A DNA stretch of 62,120 nt from Pseudonocardiaceae bacterium YIM PH 21723 (GCA_003600225.1 QZFT01000052.1:1-62120), one strand, 5' to 3'. Shown: positions 24,916 through 35,850, numbered from the stretch's first letter. A program made the numbers and translations. Notes: generated from the sequence alone by a model not told the origin.

Positions 24916-25605
24916 ATGGACACCCGGGAGCGGATCATCACCGCCGCAGCGAAGCTGCTCGCCGACCAGGGCGCCGACGCGTTCTCCACCCGTGCGGTGG
25001 CCGAGGCGGCGGCCGTCCAGGCACCCACGCTCTACCGGCTGTTCGGGGACAAGCAGGGCCTGATCGACGCGGTCACCGACCACGGCTTCGAGCGGTATCT
25101 GGGTGCGAAGATGGCGCACGAACCCAGCGAGGACCCGGTGGCCGACCTGCGCGCCGGCTGGGATCACCACACCCGGTACGGGCTGGAGAACCCGGATTTC
25201 TACGCGTTGATGTTCGGCAGCGTGCGACCCGGGAAGCGGCCTGCGGCGGCCCAGAAGGGGCATGCCCTGCTGGTCGGCCTGCTGGGCAGGATCGCCGCTC
25301 AGGGCCGGCTGTGGATGCCGGCCGACCTGGCGGGCGAGCTGATCCTGGCCACGAATGTCGGTGTGACCCTGGCACTGATCTCCACCCCGGAGGCGGATCG
25401 GGACGCCGGGCTCTCCGCCCGTGCGAGGGAGATCGTCATCGGCGCCATCATCGGCGAGCCGGCGGTGCCGACGGGAGGGCTGGCCAGCCGGGCGCTCGCC
25501 CTGGACCAGGCGCTACGCGAGGGAGAACACGTGCTGAGCGTGGCCGAGGGCGGCCTGATGCATGACTGGCTGCACCGGATCGCCCTCGGTTCGCCGGAGC
25601 ATTAG
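24916..25605 (+). CDS. TetR-family transcriptional regulator
   Basis: Repressor-type protein of 229 residues. The N-terminal helix-turn-helix is clear: RERIITAAAKLLADQGADAFSTRAVAEAAAVQAPTLYRLFGDKQGLIDAV (about 4-53). The C-terminal ligand domain is unremarkable, with a helical end. ATG 24916 has TAGCGT 6 nt before it, so the mRNA is probably leaderless. Divergent from the aldo/keto reductase-SDR operon with several palindromes between them, so it most likely represses that operon and itself. Confidence 0.9.
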   Translation: MDTRERIITAAAKLLADQGADAFSTRAVAEAAAVQAPTLYRLFGDKQGLIDAVTDHGFERYLGAKMAHEPSEDPVADLRAGWDHHTRYGLENPDFYALMFGSVRPGKRPAAAQKGHALLVGLLGRIAAQGRLWMPADLAGELILATNVGVTLALISTPEADRDAGLSARAREIVIGAIIGEPAVPTGGLASRALALDQALREGEHVLSVAEGGLMHDWLHRIALGSPEH

Positions 25606-25638
25606 GGCTTCAGGGCCTGTCCGGCGCGTTTGGTGGTA

Positions 25639-26111
25639 GTCGAAAGAGGGCTTTGGAGGAGGACGGGTGGGGGTCTGTCTTTCCTGCCGGGCTGTCTGGT
25701 GGGGGCACGCTTGTCTGGAGCGGCGGGGCAGGGCTGCTGAGGCACGTTGGTCCGGAGTGACGGGTTGGCCGCCGGGGCGCTTTCGCATGTGACTGTTGAG
25801 GCTGCTGTGGCTCGTGGTGTCTTTGTGGGTGAAGAGGGTGCGGTTGTTCCTGGTTAAAGACGAATTTCGGCTCTGGAAACGTCTTTAACCAGGAACAACT
25901 CTGAAGTCCACAATGGACCGGACGCCCGTGTGACCGTGCGGGACAGCGACCGGAGTCCCTGATCGTCACGAACCGTCACCCGTACCACTGCCACGCGCGA
26001 AATCCAGGCACGACCGGGTCCCCTGACCACGTCGAGCCACCCCGAGCCGGACCGCCCGGCAGGAAATACCGGCGGGCCCAGCTCATCTCCTCCTCCAAAG
26101 CCGCTTTCGAC
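25639..26111. repeat. 473-bp nearly symmetric element with inverted ends, no gene
   Basis: This stretch and its edges (25606-26143) contain no convincing gene. The ends form an inverted repeat: GTCGAAAG-AGGGCTTTGGAGGAGGA at 25639-25663 against the complement of 26088-26111, 24 bp apart from one inserted base and one substitution region. The midpoint (25875) nearly coincides with the midpoint of a perfect internal inverted repeat (25871). The left half is G+T rich and the right half C+A rich on the plus strand, as expected if the element is a diverged long palindrome. A partial copy of the right end lies at 1322-1351. It could be a MITE-like remnant or a repeated structural element; I see no target-site duplication. 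Confidence 0.55.
25843..25899. repeat. Perfect 20-bp inverted repeat with 17-nt loop
   Basis: Arms 25843-25862 (GTTGTTCCTGGTTAAAGACG) and 25880-25899 are exact reverse complements. The AT content is higher than in neighbours. It sits at the centre of the 473-bp element and could fold into a very stable hairpin or act as a bidirectional terminator for the TetR gene (ends 25605) and the convergent hydrolase gene (ends 26144). Confidence 0.75.
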
Positions 26112-26143
26112 AACAGCTCGACCGAACGGAGAAGGCGAAACGA

Positions 26144-27049
26144 TCAGGCGCTGCTCTTGACCCGGGCCACGATGTGCTCGGTGATGTCGGCGGCCCGCTC
26201 CAGCTGCGGCATGTGGCCGACGCCGGGCAGTACGACGGCTTCGCCGCCACCGCAGGCCTTGACCATCGCCGCGGCGTGCGAGGCCGGACAGAGCCGGTCC
26301 TTCTCGCCGACCAGCGCGGTCACCGGCACACCGGAGTCGGCGACCACCGTGGTAGAGGCCGTGCGGTCATAGCGGTCGAAGGCCGGCCGGAACAACGCGA
26401 TGGTGTCGGGCCAGTGCGACCAGACCATCTCCGCGCTGAGCTCGGCGTCCTCGTCGGAGATCTGGTCGCCGATGATCAGCCAGCGCAGCGCCTTGGTCTT
26501 GGCCGGGGTGATCCGCTCGCGGACCGCGCGGACCACGCGGCTGCCGAAGATCTCCTCAAGGCCCTGGACCAGCTTGCCGACCGGCTGCGGCCAGGCCAGT
26601 GCGGTCTCGCCGAAGGCCTTGGCCACGGTGGACAGCATGACCAGCCCGCCCACCCGCTGCTTGAACAGGCGCGGCCTGCGCTCGGCGAGGGCCAGGCAGG
26701 CGAGGGCGCCCATGCTGTGTCCGACGAGCACGATCGTGCCGGTCGGGGCGGCTTTCTCGATCACCTCGGCCAGGTCGTCACCCAGCTGCTCGATGGTCGC
26801 CGTCTCCCCGTTGGCCGGACCGGAGGCGCCGTGCCCGCGCTGGTCGTAGGCCAGCACTCGCGCGTTGCCGCCGGTGGCCTCCGGCAGATCGGAGAGCTGG
26901 TGATGCCAGGAACGGTGATCCAGCGCGTAACCGTGCACCAGCAGCACTGTTACCGGGGCGGTCGCCTCGCCGGAGTGCGCGAGGTTCAGCACGGTGCCGT
27001 CTGCGACCCGGATCTCGCCGGTCGCGTCCAGTGGTGTGTCGGAGGACAT
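26144..27049 (-). CDS. Alpha/beta hydrolase
   Basis: Hydrolase of 301 residues. The oxyanion region is VLLVHGYALDHRSW, the nucleophile elbow VGHSMGALACLA, the acid ALVGEKDRLCP and the catalytic His GVGHMPQLERA. Length and order fit the general alpha/beta-hydrolase_1 family (esterase, haloperoxidase-like or lipase). ATG 27049 was chosen since CAGGAT lies 7 nt before it and the upstream frame is not protein-like. It is divergent from the PadR gene; the shared 139-bp spacer contains the PadR operators, so it may be co-regulated. Confidence 0.85.
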   Translation of the reverse strand: MSSDTPLDATGEIRVADGTVLNLAHSGEATAPVTVLLVHGYALDHRSWHHQLSDLPEATGGNARVLAYDQRGHGASGPANGETATIEQLGDDLAEVIEKAAPTGTIVLVGHSMGALACLALAERRPRLFKQRVGGLVMLSTVAKAFGETALAWPQPVGKLVQGLEEIFGSRVVRAVRERITPAKTKALRWLIIGDQISDEDAELSAEMVWSHWPDTIALFRPAFDRYDRTASTTVVADSGVPVTALVGEKDRLCPASHAAAMVKACGGGEAVVLPGVGHMPQLERAADITEHIVARVKSSA

Positions 27050-27143
27050 GCCCGCGATCCTGGCACGTTCGGTCGCAGGTGGACAGTCGTAAACCCGCTC
27101 TACCTGGCAGATCTTTCCCCGGTACGGACAATTACGCACCACT

Positions 27144-27179
27144 ATGCAACTAGTTGCAGTGCAACGAGTTGCATATTAC
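27144..27179. promoter_or_regulatory. Tandem PadR operators and promoter
   Basis: TGCAACTAGTTGCA (27145-27158, perfect palindrome) and TGCAACGAGTTGCA (27160-27173, one 2-bp centre change) lie 15 bp apart and together make a 31-bp near-palindrome from 27144 to 27174. TATTAC at 27174-27179 directly follows and is a plausible -10 box for the ATG at 27189. Binding of the downstream PadR-like protein would cover the promoter, giving autoregulation. Confidence 0.75.
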
Positions 27180-27188
27180 TCTCCAGTA

Positions 27189-29764
<2,576 letters not shown>

Positions 29765-29803
29765 CCTGGCCGGGTGACATTGTTGCGTGGTGAAGTAGCG
29801 GGC

Positions 29804-29830
29804 CGGTCGACCCCGTGATGGGGTTGGCCG
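29804..29830 (+). terminator. Stem-loop after the OYE-type reductase
   Basis: An 11-bp stem with two G-U pairs (CGGTCGACCCC against GGGGTTGGCCG) around a GTGAT loop, 40 bp downstream of the reductase stop. It has no U-tract. It may terminate the PadR-reductase operon, and it argues against GTG 29831 as the start of the next gene. Confidence 0.45.
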
Positions 29831-29854
29831 GTGCCGCCAGAACCCTGTTTCCAG

Positions 29855-30685
29855 ATGGAATGGAACATCCTGAAGGCCGCCGCCAGCTTCGCCAGTTTCA
29901 GCGGGCTCGGCGCCAGCCTGATCATGGCCTCCATCGTGATCATCGTCATCCAGCACAAGGGCAACGACAAGCCGCTGCACGCGCTCGCGTTGTTCATCGT
30001 GACGCTGGCCGCGATGGCGCTGGACACCTTCGTGTTCGCCTCCGCGACCGGCGACAAGATCTGCGCCAGAGCCACTACCCAGGGGCTGATAGCCAGCAGC
30101 ACCCTGGCGGTGGCCATCGCGGTGATCGCGCTGGGGGTCTCCTGGCTGGTCTCGACCCTGGACGACTGTCCGCCGTACCTGCGGTTGCTGAGCAGCGTCG
30201 TGGCCGCCCTCGGTTCGGTGGGCGCCTTCTCCATCCTGGTGCTCTGGTCCATCTACTACTACAAGGGCCTGGTGCGCCTCGAACTCCGGCCCGGCCCCAT
30301 CTGGCCGTTCAGCTACGCGTTGATCCCGATCGGCGTGTTCCTGGGGCTCACCGCACTGGTCATCGGGCTGGGCCTGCGCCGCAAGGGCCGCGGACGGGCG
30401 ATCGTGTTCTGCACGATCTGCTACATGTCGCACGTCATCGCGGTGATGCTGGCCTACGTGGCGACCTTCGTGGTGCCCGGCGAATGGTGGGCGTCGGCGC
30501 CCGCCACCTTCGACGAGTGGATGCTGACCGGGGTCTACGCGGTCACGCTCGTGTTCCCGATGATCGAACTGGTCGCCGTGGTGGCCTCACTGGACTGGCG
30601 CCCATGGCGGCCACCGTTGACCGATGACGGGCTGCCCATGCAACGCTTCTCCGAGGAGCAGCTGGCCGAGCACATGGCGACCTAG
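29855..30685 (+). CDS. Hypothetical polytopic membrane protein
   Basis: I do not recognise this 276-residue protein. It shows seven likely membrane helices, for example LIMASIVIIVIQ, ALFIVTLAAMALDTFVFA, STLAVAIAVIALGVSWLV, VVAALGSVGAFSILVLW, YALIPIGVFLGLTALVIGLGL and a final helix near FPMIELVAVVASL, then a soluble tail. ATG 29855 was taken because a stem-loop ends at 29830; a GTG at 29831 would add eight residues. It overlaps the convergent GlxA-like gene by 4 bp. The neighbours give no hint of function. Confidence 0.7.
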   Translation: MEWNILKAAASFASFSGLGASLIMASIVIIVIQHKGNDKPLHALALFIVTLAAMALDTFVFASATGDKICARATTQGLIASSTLAVAIAVIALGVSWLVSTLDDCPPYLRLLSSVVAALGSVGAFSILVLWSIYYYKGLVRLELRPGPIWPFSYALIPIGVFLGLTALVIGLGLRRKGRGRAIVFCTICYMSHVIAVMLAYVATFVVPGEWWASAPATFDEWMLTGVYAVTLVFPMIELVAVVASLDWRPWRPPLTDDGLPMQRFSEEQLAEHMAT

Positions 30686-31644
30686 CCGGCCAGCGCCGCG
30701 CTGCGGAACCGGGCCCGGTACTCGCTGGGCGGCACACTGATCTCCCGCAGGAACGCGCGGCGCATGGTCTCCGCCGTGCCGAAGCCGCAGGACCTGGCGG
30801 CGGCCTCGACGCATTCGTCCCCGGTCTCCAGCCGCACCCTGGCCGCCTCGACCCTGGCCCGCTCCACGTAGCGGGCCGGGCTGAGCCCCACCTCCTTGGC
30901 GAAGGTCCGGGCGAAGTGCCGCACGCTCTGACTGGTCCGCGCCGCCATTACCGGGACGGACCAGTCGGCGGCCGGATCGGCGGCGATGGAGTCCAGCAGC
31001 CTGCGCAGCGCGATGGTCTGCACAGCGGGCACCGAGTTGCGCACGCTGAACTGCGACTGGCCGCCCGGTCGCTGCAGGAACACCACCAGCCAGCGGCCGA
31101 CGGTGCGCGCGGCGTCCGGGCCGAGGTCATCCTCTACCAGCGCCAGCGCGAGATCCATGCCGGAGGTGACGCCGGCGGCGGTGATGAACGGTTCGTCCCG
31201 GACGAAAATGGCGTCCGGATCCACCGCCACCTGCGGATACCGGGCTTCCAGTTCGGCGCAGTAGGCCCAGTGCGTGGTGGCCCGGCGGCCGGTCAGCAGG
31301 CCGGCGGCCGCCAGCACGAACGAACCGGTGCAGACCGAGCAGACCCGCCGGGAGACGGCGGTGAGCCGGCGGATGTGGCCGAGCAGTTCCTCGTCCCGTT
31401 CCATCTGCCAGGCCGAATGGCCTCCGGAGATGAGCAGCGTGTCCACCTGGTCCAGGTCGGCCAGCCGCGTGTGTACCCCCATGCGGATGCCCGAGCTGCT
31501 GATGGCGTCCGCGCCGGACACCGAGGCCAGCCGCACCCGATAGCTGCCCGGCCGCAGCTGGCTCGCCGCGGCGAACACCTCGAACGGACCGGTCACGTCC
31601 AGCAGCTCGAAGTCGTCACCGAGCACGATCACCACGTCCCGCAT
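30682..31644 (-). CDS. GlxA-family regulator (DJ-1/PfpI domain + AraC HTH)
   Basis: Transcriptional activator-type protein of 320 residues. The N-terminal half (about 1-170) is a class I glutamine-amidotransferase-like DJ-1/PfpI domain, with VCTGSFVLAAAGLLTGRRATTHW giving the nucleophile-elbow Cys. The C-terminal half has two AraC helix-turn-helix motifs (ARTSQSVRHFARTFAKEVGLSPARYVERARVEAAR and CGFGTAETMRRAFLREISVPPSEYRARF). ATG 31644 is chosen because the DJ-1 strand starts immediately (MRDVVIVLGDDFELLDVTG). Targets unknown; it is divergent from the TIGR03086 gene. Confidence 0.9.
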   Translation of the reverse strand: MRDVVIVLGDDFELLDVTGPFEVFAAASQLRPGSYRVRLASVSGADAISSSGIRMGVHTRLADLDQVDTLLISGGHSAWQMERDEELLGHIRRLTAVSRRVCSVCTGSFVLAAAGLLTGRRATTHWAYCAELEARYPQVAVDPDAIFVRDEPFITAAGVTSGMDLALALVEDDLGPDAARTVGRWLVVFLQRPGGQSQFSVRNSVPAVQTIALRRLLDSIAADPAADWSVPVMAARTSQSVRHFARTFAKEVGLSPARYVERARVEAARVRLETGDECVEAAARSCGFGTAETMRRAFLREISVPPSEYRARFRSAALAG

Positions 31645-31761
31645 GGTGCTACCTTGCGCCGCCGGAGCCATGGCCGCAAGGACAGGGAGCCCACTGATTC
31701 AGCCATCGCCGAACCGGTGGAGGCTCTGCGGAACTAGGCGGGGACGCACCATACTGACCGC

Positions 31762-32346
31762 ATGGATTCCTCCGTGATCGACGATCTCGCCCAGGTTCTG
31801 GGCACCACCGAGGAGCTCGTCGACGCGATCGGCGACGGGCACTGGGAATTGTCCACACCGTGTTCCGACTGGACGGTCCGGCAGCTGGTGAACCACCTGG
31901 TACTGGGACACCGGCTGTACAGCGGAATCCTCACCGGGCAGCTGTCGATGACCCCCGGCGCACTGGACCCGACGATCACCGACGTACTCGGCGCCTTCCC
32001 CGCGTCGACCTACCGCAAGGCCACCGCGGATCTGCTGACCGCCCTCCGCAGGCCCGGCACCCTGCAACGCAGTTTCGTGGTGCCGGTGGGACCGGTCTCC
32101 GGAGTGGCCGCGGTGCACCTGCGGATCGCCGAGGAGCTCGTGCACGGCTATGACCTCGGCCAGGCGATCGGCCTGCCGACCCGGTTCCCGGCCGACATCG
32201 TGGAGCGGTCGATCGTGTTCACCGCGGGCAAACTGGCCGATGTGGACCCGGATCGCAGCCCGTTCGGCGCACCGCAGCCGGTGGACCCGGACGCGCAGCC
32301 GATCCTGCGGCTCGCGGCACTGCTCGGCCGTCCGGTCAGCGGCTGA
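31762..32346 (+). CDS. TIGR03086-type metal-binding protein (DinB/mycothiol isomerase-like)
   Basis: Protein of 194 residues. CSDWTVRQLVNHLVLGHRLYSGIL (about 34-57) contains the conserved W-x-(V)-x-x-L-x-x-H pattern of the mycothiol maleylpyruvate isomerase N-terminal (DinB-like four-helix) domain, and the later RIAEELVHGYDLGQAIG has the second metal-binding His. Actinobacterial members use or bind mycothiol or a metal, but this one's substrate is unknown. CATACT lies 6 nt before the ATG. It is followed after 17 bp by a TetR gene on the same strand. Confidence 0.87.
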   Translation: MDSSVIDDLAQVLGTTEELVDAIGDGHWELSTPCSDWTVRQLVNHLVLGHRLYSGILTGQLSMTPGALDPTITDVLGAFPASTYRKATADLLTALRRPGTLQRSFVVPVGPVSGVAAVHLRIAEELVHGYDLGQAIGLPTRFPADIVERSIVFTAGKLADVDPDRSPFGAPQPVDPDAQPILRLAALLGRPVSG

Positions 32347-32363
32347 GCCCGTATGATCGGCCG

Positions 32364-32945
32364 GTGAAGTCCGAGCGCACCCGGGCACGCATTCTGGACG
32401 CGGCTGCTCGCGTGCTGTCGGTCAAGGGCTACGCGGGTACCCGCCTGTCGGACATCGCCGAGGCCGCCGGAGTGCAGGCGCCCGCGATCTATTACTACTA
32501 CGACTCCCGCGAGCTGCTGATCGAAGAGGTCATGTGGGCGGGCGCCGCGCGGATGGTCGAGCACGTCACCGGCGTGCTGGCCGAGCTCCCCGCTGAGGCG
32601 AGCCCGCTGGACCGGATCGACGCGGTCGTCGAGGCACACCTGCGGTTCGAGCTGGACATCTCCGACTACACCACCGCCGCGATCCGCAACGCCGGCCAGC
32701 TGCCTCCGGCGATTCGCACGCGCCAGCGTGCCGAGCAGGAGAAGTACGCGGACATCTGGCGGCAGCTGTTGCTGGACGCGCAGAAATCCGGCGTCCTGCA
32801 GGCCGGACTGGATCTCGGGGTGGCGCGCATGCTGGTGCTGGGCGCGTTGAACTGGGCCGCCGAGTGGTGGGACCCGGACCGCGGTTCGCTGGATGTCGTG
32901 GTGCACACGGCGAAGACGCTGGTGCGCCGGGGGCTGGCCCGCTAA
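32364..32945 (+). CDS. TetR-family transcriptional regulator
   Basis: Protein of 193 residues with an N-terminal HTH, RARILDAAARVLSVKGYAGTRLSDIAEAAGVQAPAIYYYYDSRELLIEEVM (about 6-57). The YYYY stretch in the recognition helix region is shared by KstR2-like TetR proteins. GTG 32364 is preceded by TATGAT exactly 6 nt upstream, a near-consensus -10 box, so the transcript is probably leaderless. The end overlaps the convergent thioesterase gene by 4 bp. Its target is unclear; a role in lipid or CoA-ester metabolism is only a guess from the neighbour. Confidence 0.88.
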   Translation: MKSERTRARILDAAARVLSVKGYAGTRLSDIAEAAGVQAPAIYYYYDSRELLIEEVMWAGAARMVEHVTGVLAELPAEASPLDRIDAVVEAHLRFELDISDYTTAAIRNAGQLPPAIRTRQRAEQEKYADIWRQLLLDAQKSGVLQAGLDLGVARMLVLGALNWAAEWWDPDRGSLDVVVHTAKTLVRRGLAR

Positions 32946-33385
32946 GTCCCGTGTGTGCGGAGCTGGTAGAGCGCCTCGGTCCTGGCCACGACCGTCCCGT
33001 CCTCAATGGACAGTTCGGCGTGCAGGGTGAAGTCGGCCTTGCCGGCTGTGGCCGCGGCGGCGCTCACCGTTTCCACCTCTTCGGCCGAGATCGTGGTGGA
33101 CGCGCGGACCACACCGAGCGCCGGCCGGCGGAAGTTGATCCGCAGGTCCTTGAGCACCGGGTAGAACCGGGCGGAGTCGAAGGTGGTCATGGCGATCGAG
33201 CCACCCAGTACCTCGGCCACGGTGAACAACACCCCGGCGTACATGGTGCCGAAGTGATTGCCGTTGCCCTCGAACGGGACCTCGGAGACCGCGTGACCGG
33301 GCCCCACCTCGACGAGCCGTACCCCCATGGTCCGGGTGATGGGGATCGTCGAGTGCAGGCCGATGTTGACCATTTCCGCGTCCAT
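32942..33385 (-). CDS. Hotdog-fold thioesterase (PaaI/DUF4442-like)
   Basis: Protein of 147 residues with the hotdog pattern: MGVRLVEVGPGHAVSEVPFEGNGNHFGTMYAGVLFTVAEVLGG, where NHFGTMYAG forms the start of the central helix, followed by ARFYPVLKDLRINFRRPALG. PaaI/YiiD-like members hydrolyse acyl-CoA thioesters. A strong GTGGAGGTG site precedes the ATG. The AT-rich stretch upstream (TCTAATCTAACTTAAAAA at 33411-33428) is the likely promoter. It lies between two TetR genes. Confidence 0.82.
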   Translation of the reverse strand: MDAEMVNIGLHSTIPITRTMGVRLVEVGPGHAVSEVPFEGNGNHFGTMYAGVLFTVAEVLGGSIAMTTFDSARFYPVLKDLRINFRRPALGVVRASTTISAEEVETVSAAAATAGKADFTLHAELSIEDGTVVARTEALYQLRTHGT

Positions 33386-33468
33386 GCAGACACCTCCACG
33401 AGTCGCGGAATCTAATCTAACTTAAAAACCACTCGCCGCGAAGAGCCCGTCCGCATGCTGAGCGGTAC

Positions 33469-34053
33469 TCAGTCGCCCGCGACCAGCGCGGACAGGACCT
33501 GTCCCATCAGCTCCGGCGGGGTGCTGCCCGGGTCCATCAGCTCCTCGATGGCCAGGCCGTTGCTGAGCGCCAGCACGGTGAACATCAGCGAGGAGGCGGC
33601 CACGGCACTCGGCGCCTCCGCCCGATCCACCATGGCCTGGACCTGCTCGGCGATCGCCGCTCGCAGCCGGCGGCGATGGGCGACGAACCGCTCGCGCACG
33701 GCCTCGTCCCGCATGGCGCGCTGCCAGTAGTCGGTGAACAGCAGTTGCCAGTCCCGGCCGGCCGCCATCGCCTCGGTCAACTGGTCGCCCATGCTCCGCA
33801 GATCAGCGGTGCCCTGCCGGATCAATTCGATCCGCGCGGCGATCTCACCGTCCAGCAGCGCGAAGAACAGTTCGTCCTTGGTGCGGAAGTTGGAGTACAC
33901 CGCGCCCTTGGTGAAGCCCGCGGCGGCGGCGATGTCATCGATGCTGGCACCGGCGAAGCCCCGGTCGGCGAACATCTTCCTGGCCGCCCAGAGGATCCGC
34001 TCCCGTACCTCGTCCCTGCTGGGCCGGCGAGCCGGGGTCTTGACACTGTCCAC
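33469..34053 (-). CDS. TetR-family transcriptional regulator
   Basis: Repressor of 194 residues. HTH: RERILWAARKMFADRGFAGASIDDIAAAAGFTKGAVYSNFRTKDELFFALLD (about 17-68), a very typical TetR sequence. GTG 34053 has TATGCT exactly 6 nt before it (34060-34065), and the first of two matching palindromes (34063-34076) overlaps this -10 box, so autorepression is likely. It is divergent from the amidohydrolase gene, the probable second target. Confidence 0.9.
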   Translation of the reverse strand: MDSVKTPARRPSRDEVRERILWAARKMFADRGFAGASIDDIAAAAGFTKGAVYSNFRTKDELFFALLDGEIAARIELIRQGTADLRSMGDQLTEAMAAGRDWQLLFTDYWQRAMRDEAVRERFVAHRRRLRAAIAEQVQAMVDRAEAPSAVAASSLMFTVLALSNGLAIEELMDPGSTPPELMGQVLSALVAGD

Positions 34054-34059
34054 CAGGTC

Positions 34060-34093
34060 AGCATACTGACCGGTATCCGATACTGACCAGTAT
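34060..34093. promoter_or_regulatory. Paired TetR operators over a leaderless promoter
   Basis: ATACTGACCGGTAT (34063-34076, one mismatch) and ATACTGACCAGTAT (34080-34093, perfect 6-bp arms, 7 with flanks) are 17 bp apart. The first overlaps the TetR -10 box TATGCT (minus strand, 34060-34065); the second lies directly before the ribosome-binding site of the amidohydrolase gene. Confidence 0.78.
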
Positions 34094-34110
34094 CCAGTGA
34101 GGTGATCTAC

Positions 34111-35850
34111 ATGTCCCGGTTCGACACGGTGGTGCGTGGCGGTCTGGTCTTCGACGGCCAGGGCAACGATCCGGCACGGGCCGACGTCGGCATCCGGGAC
34201 GGCAGGGTGGCGGAGATCGGCACCGCACTGCCGGTCGCCGAGGGTACTGAGGTCATCGACGCCGCCGGCAAATGGGTGTTACCGGGTCTGGTGGACGTGC
34301 ACACCCACTACGACGCCGAGGTGCTGGTCGCCCCCGGGCTCGGCGAGTCGGTGCGGCACGGCACCACCACCGTGCTGATGGGCAACTGCTCGCTGTCCAC
34401 CGTCTACGCCGAGGCCGAGGACTGCGCGGACCTGTTCTCCCGGGTGGAGGCGCTGCCGTGGGACGCGGTGCACGGCGCGGTCAAGGAGCACCGGACGTGG
34501 GACGGCCCGGCGAGCTACCGGCGTTTCCTGGAGTCGCAGCCGCTGGGCGCCAACGTGGCGGCGATGATCGGCCACTCGGACATGCGGGTGGCCACCATGG
34601 GCCTGCGGCGTGCGGTGACCAAGGGCGAGCGGGCCACCGACGCCGAACTCGACCGGATGCGCGGCATGCTCACCGATGCGCTGGACGCCGGATTCGTCGG
34701 CCTGTCCACGATTCGCAGCTCGTTCTCCAAGCTGGAGGGCACCCGGTATCCGGCGCAGCAGCTGCCGTCCACCTACGCGAACTGGCGCGAATACCGCGCG
34801 CTGCACGCGATCCTGCGGGAGCGGGGCAGGGTGCTGCAGTGCACGCCGAACCTGACCAAGCGGGCCGAGGTGCTGCGGTTCTTCGAGCAGAGCGCCGGGC
34901 TGCTGCACCGCAAACCGCTGAAGACCTCACTGCTGTCCGCGGCGGACATCAAGGCCGACCCGAAGATCATCTGGCTGATGACCGGCGCCACCACGGCGAT
35001 CAACCGGCTGCTGGGCGCCGACTTCCGCTGGCAGCACCTGCCGGTGCCGTTCGAGATCTACGCCGACGGCATGGACCTGGTGGTGTTCGAGGAGTTCGGC
35101 TCCGGTGCGGCGGCGCTGAACGTCCGCGACGAGCTGGGTCGCGGCGAGCTCGTGCGCAGCGAGGAGTACCGGCGCTGGTTCCGCCGCGACGTGGCCAAGA
35201 AGTTCGGCTCCCGCGTGTGGCACCGGGACCTATACGACTCGGAGATCACCGGCTGCCCCGATCAGAGCGCGGTCGGCAAGTCCTTCGGCCAGATCGCCGA
35301 CGAGCGCGAACTGCACCCGGCGGACGCCTTCCTGGACATGGTCGCCGAGCACGGCAGCGCCATGCGCTGGCGCACCACGATCGCCAACCACCGCCCCGAA
35401 GTCCTCGACAAGATCGCCACGGCGAGCTCGGTCCAGATGGGCTTTGCCGACTCCGGCGCGCACCTGCGGAACATGGCGTTCTACAACTTCGCGCTGCGCA
35501 TGCTGCGCCGGGTCCACGAGGCGGAGCAGCCGTTCATGAGCGTGGCCGCCGCGGTGCACCGGCTGACCGGTGAACTGGCCGACTGGTACGGCTTGGACGC
35601 CGGCAAGCTGATCACCGGCGCGCGCGCCGACATCGCGGTCATCGACCCCGACGGCCTGCACGAGGCGTCGAACGCGTACGCCGAGGACACGCTGCCCGAG
35701 TTCGCCGGACTGTCCCGGATGGTCAACCGCAATGACGGCGCGGTGGCCGCGACGATCGTGGGCGGGAAGACCGTCTACGAGTACGGCAAGTTCGCCGACG
35801 GCTTCGGGCAGACGCTGCACGCGGGAACGTTCCTGGGCGCCACCGGTTGA
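34111..35850 (+). CDS. D-aminoacylase-like amidohydrolase
   Basis: Metal-dependent hydrolase of 579 residues of the N-acyl-D-amino-acid deacylase group. The metal-binding HTHYD follows GLVDVH near residue 65, the strand HGTTTVLMGNCSLS is typical, and a later GHSDMR and HADAFLDM-like region leads to DSGAHLRN, which supplies the catalytic Asp. The C-terminal GARADIAVIDPDGL closes the beta-sandwich domain. ATG 34111 follows GAGGTGAT. It is probably repressed by the divergent TetR through the paired operators. The true substrate (N-acyl-amino acid, dipeptide or other amide) is unknown. Confidence 0.87.
   Translation: MSRFDTVVRGGLVFDGQGNDPARADVGIRDGRVAEIGTALPVAEGTEVIDAAGKWVLPGLVDVHTHYDAEVLVAPGLGESVRHGTTTVLMGNCSLSTVYAEAEDCADLFSRVEALPWDAVHGAVKEHRTWDGPASYRRFLESQPLGANVAAMIGHSDMRVATMGLRRAVTKGERATDAELDRMRGMLTDALDAGFVGLSTIRSSFSKLEGTRYPAQQLPSTYANWREYRALHAILRERGRVLQCTPNLTKRAEVLRFFEQSAGLLHRKPLKTSLLSAADIKADPKIIWLMTGATTAINRLLGADFRWQHLPVPFEIYADGMDLVVFEEFGSGAAALNVRDELGRGELVRSEEYRRWFRRDVAKKFGSRVWHRDLYDSEITGCPDQSAVGKSFGQIADERELHPADAFLDMVAEHGSAMRWRTTIANHRPEVLDKIATASSVQMGFADSGAHLRNMAFYNFALRMLRRVHEAEQPFMSVAAAVHRLTGELADWYGLDAGKLITGARADIAVIDPDGLHEASNAYAEDTLPEFAGLSRMVNRNDGAVAATIVGGKTVYEYGKFADGFGQTLHAGTFLGATG

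Noticed and set aside
25610-25969. 119-codon frame on the minus strand inside the gene-free element
   Set aside because: Pro/Ser/His-rich without any motif, crosses the perfect inverted repeat; no ribosome-binding site.
27144-27188. ATG 27144 as the PadR start
   Set aside because: It lies in the operator palindrome and adds residues absent from PadR proteins; ATG 27189 has a proper -10 box upstream.
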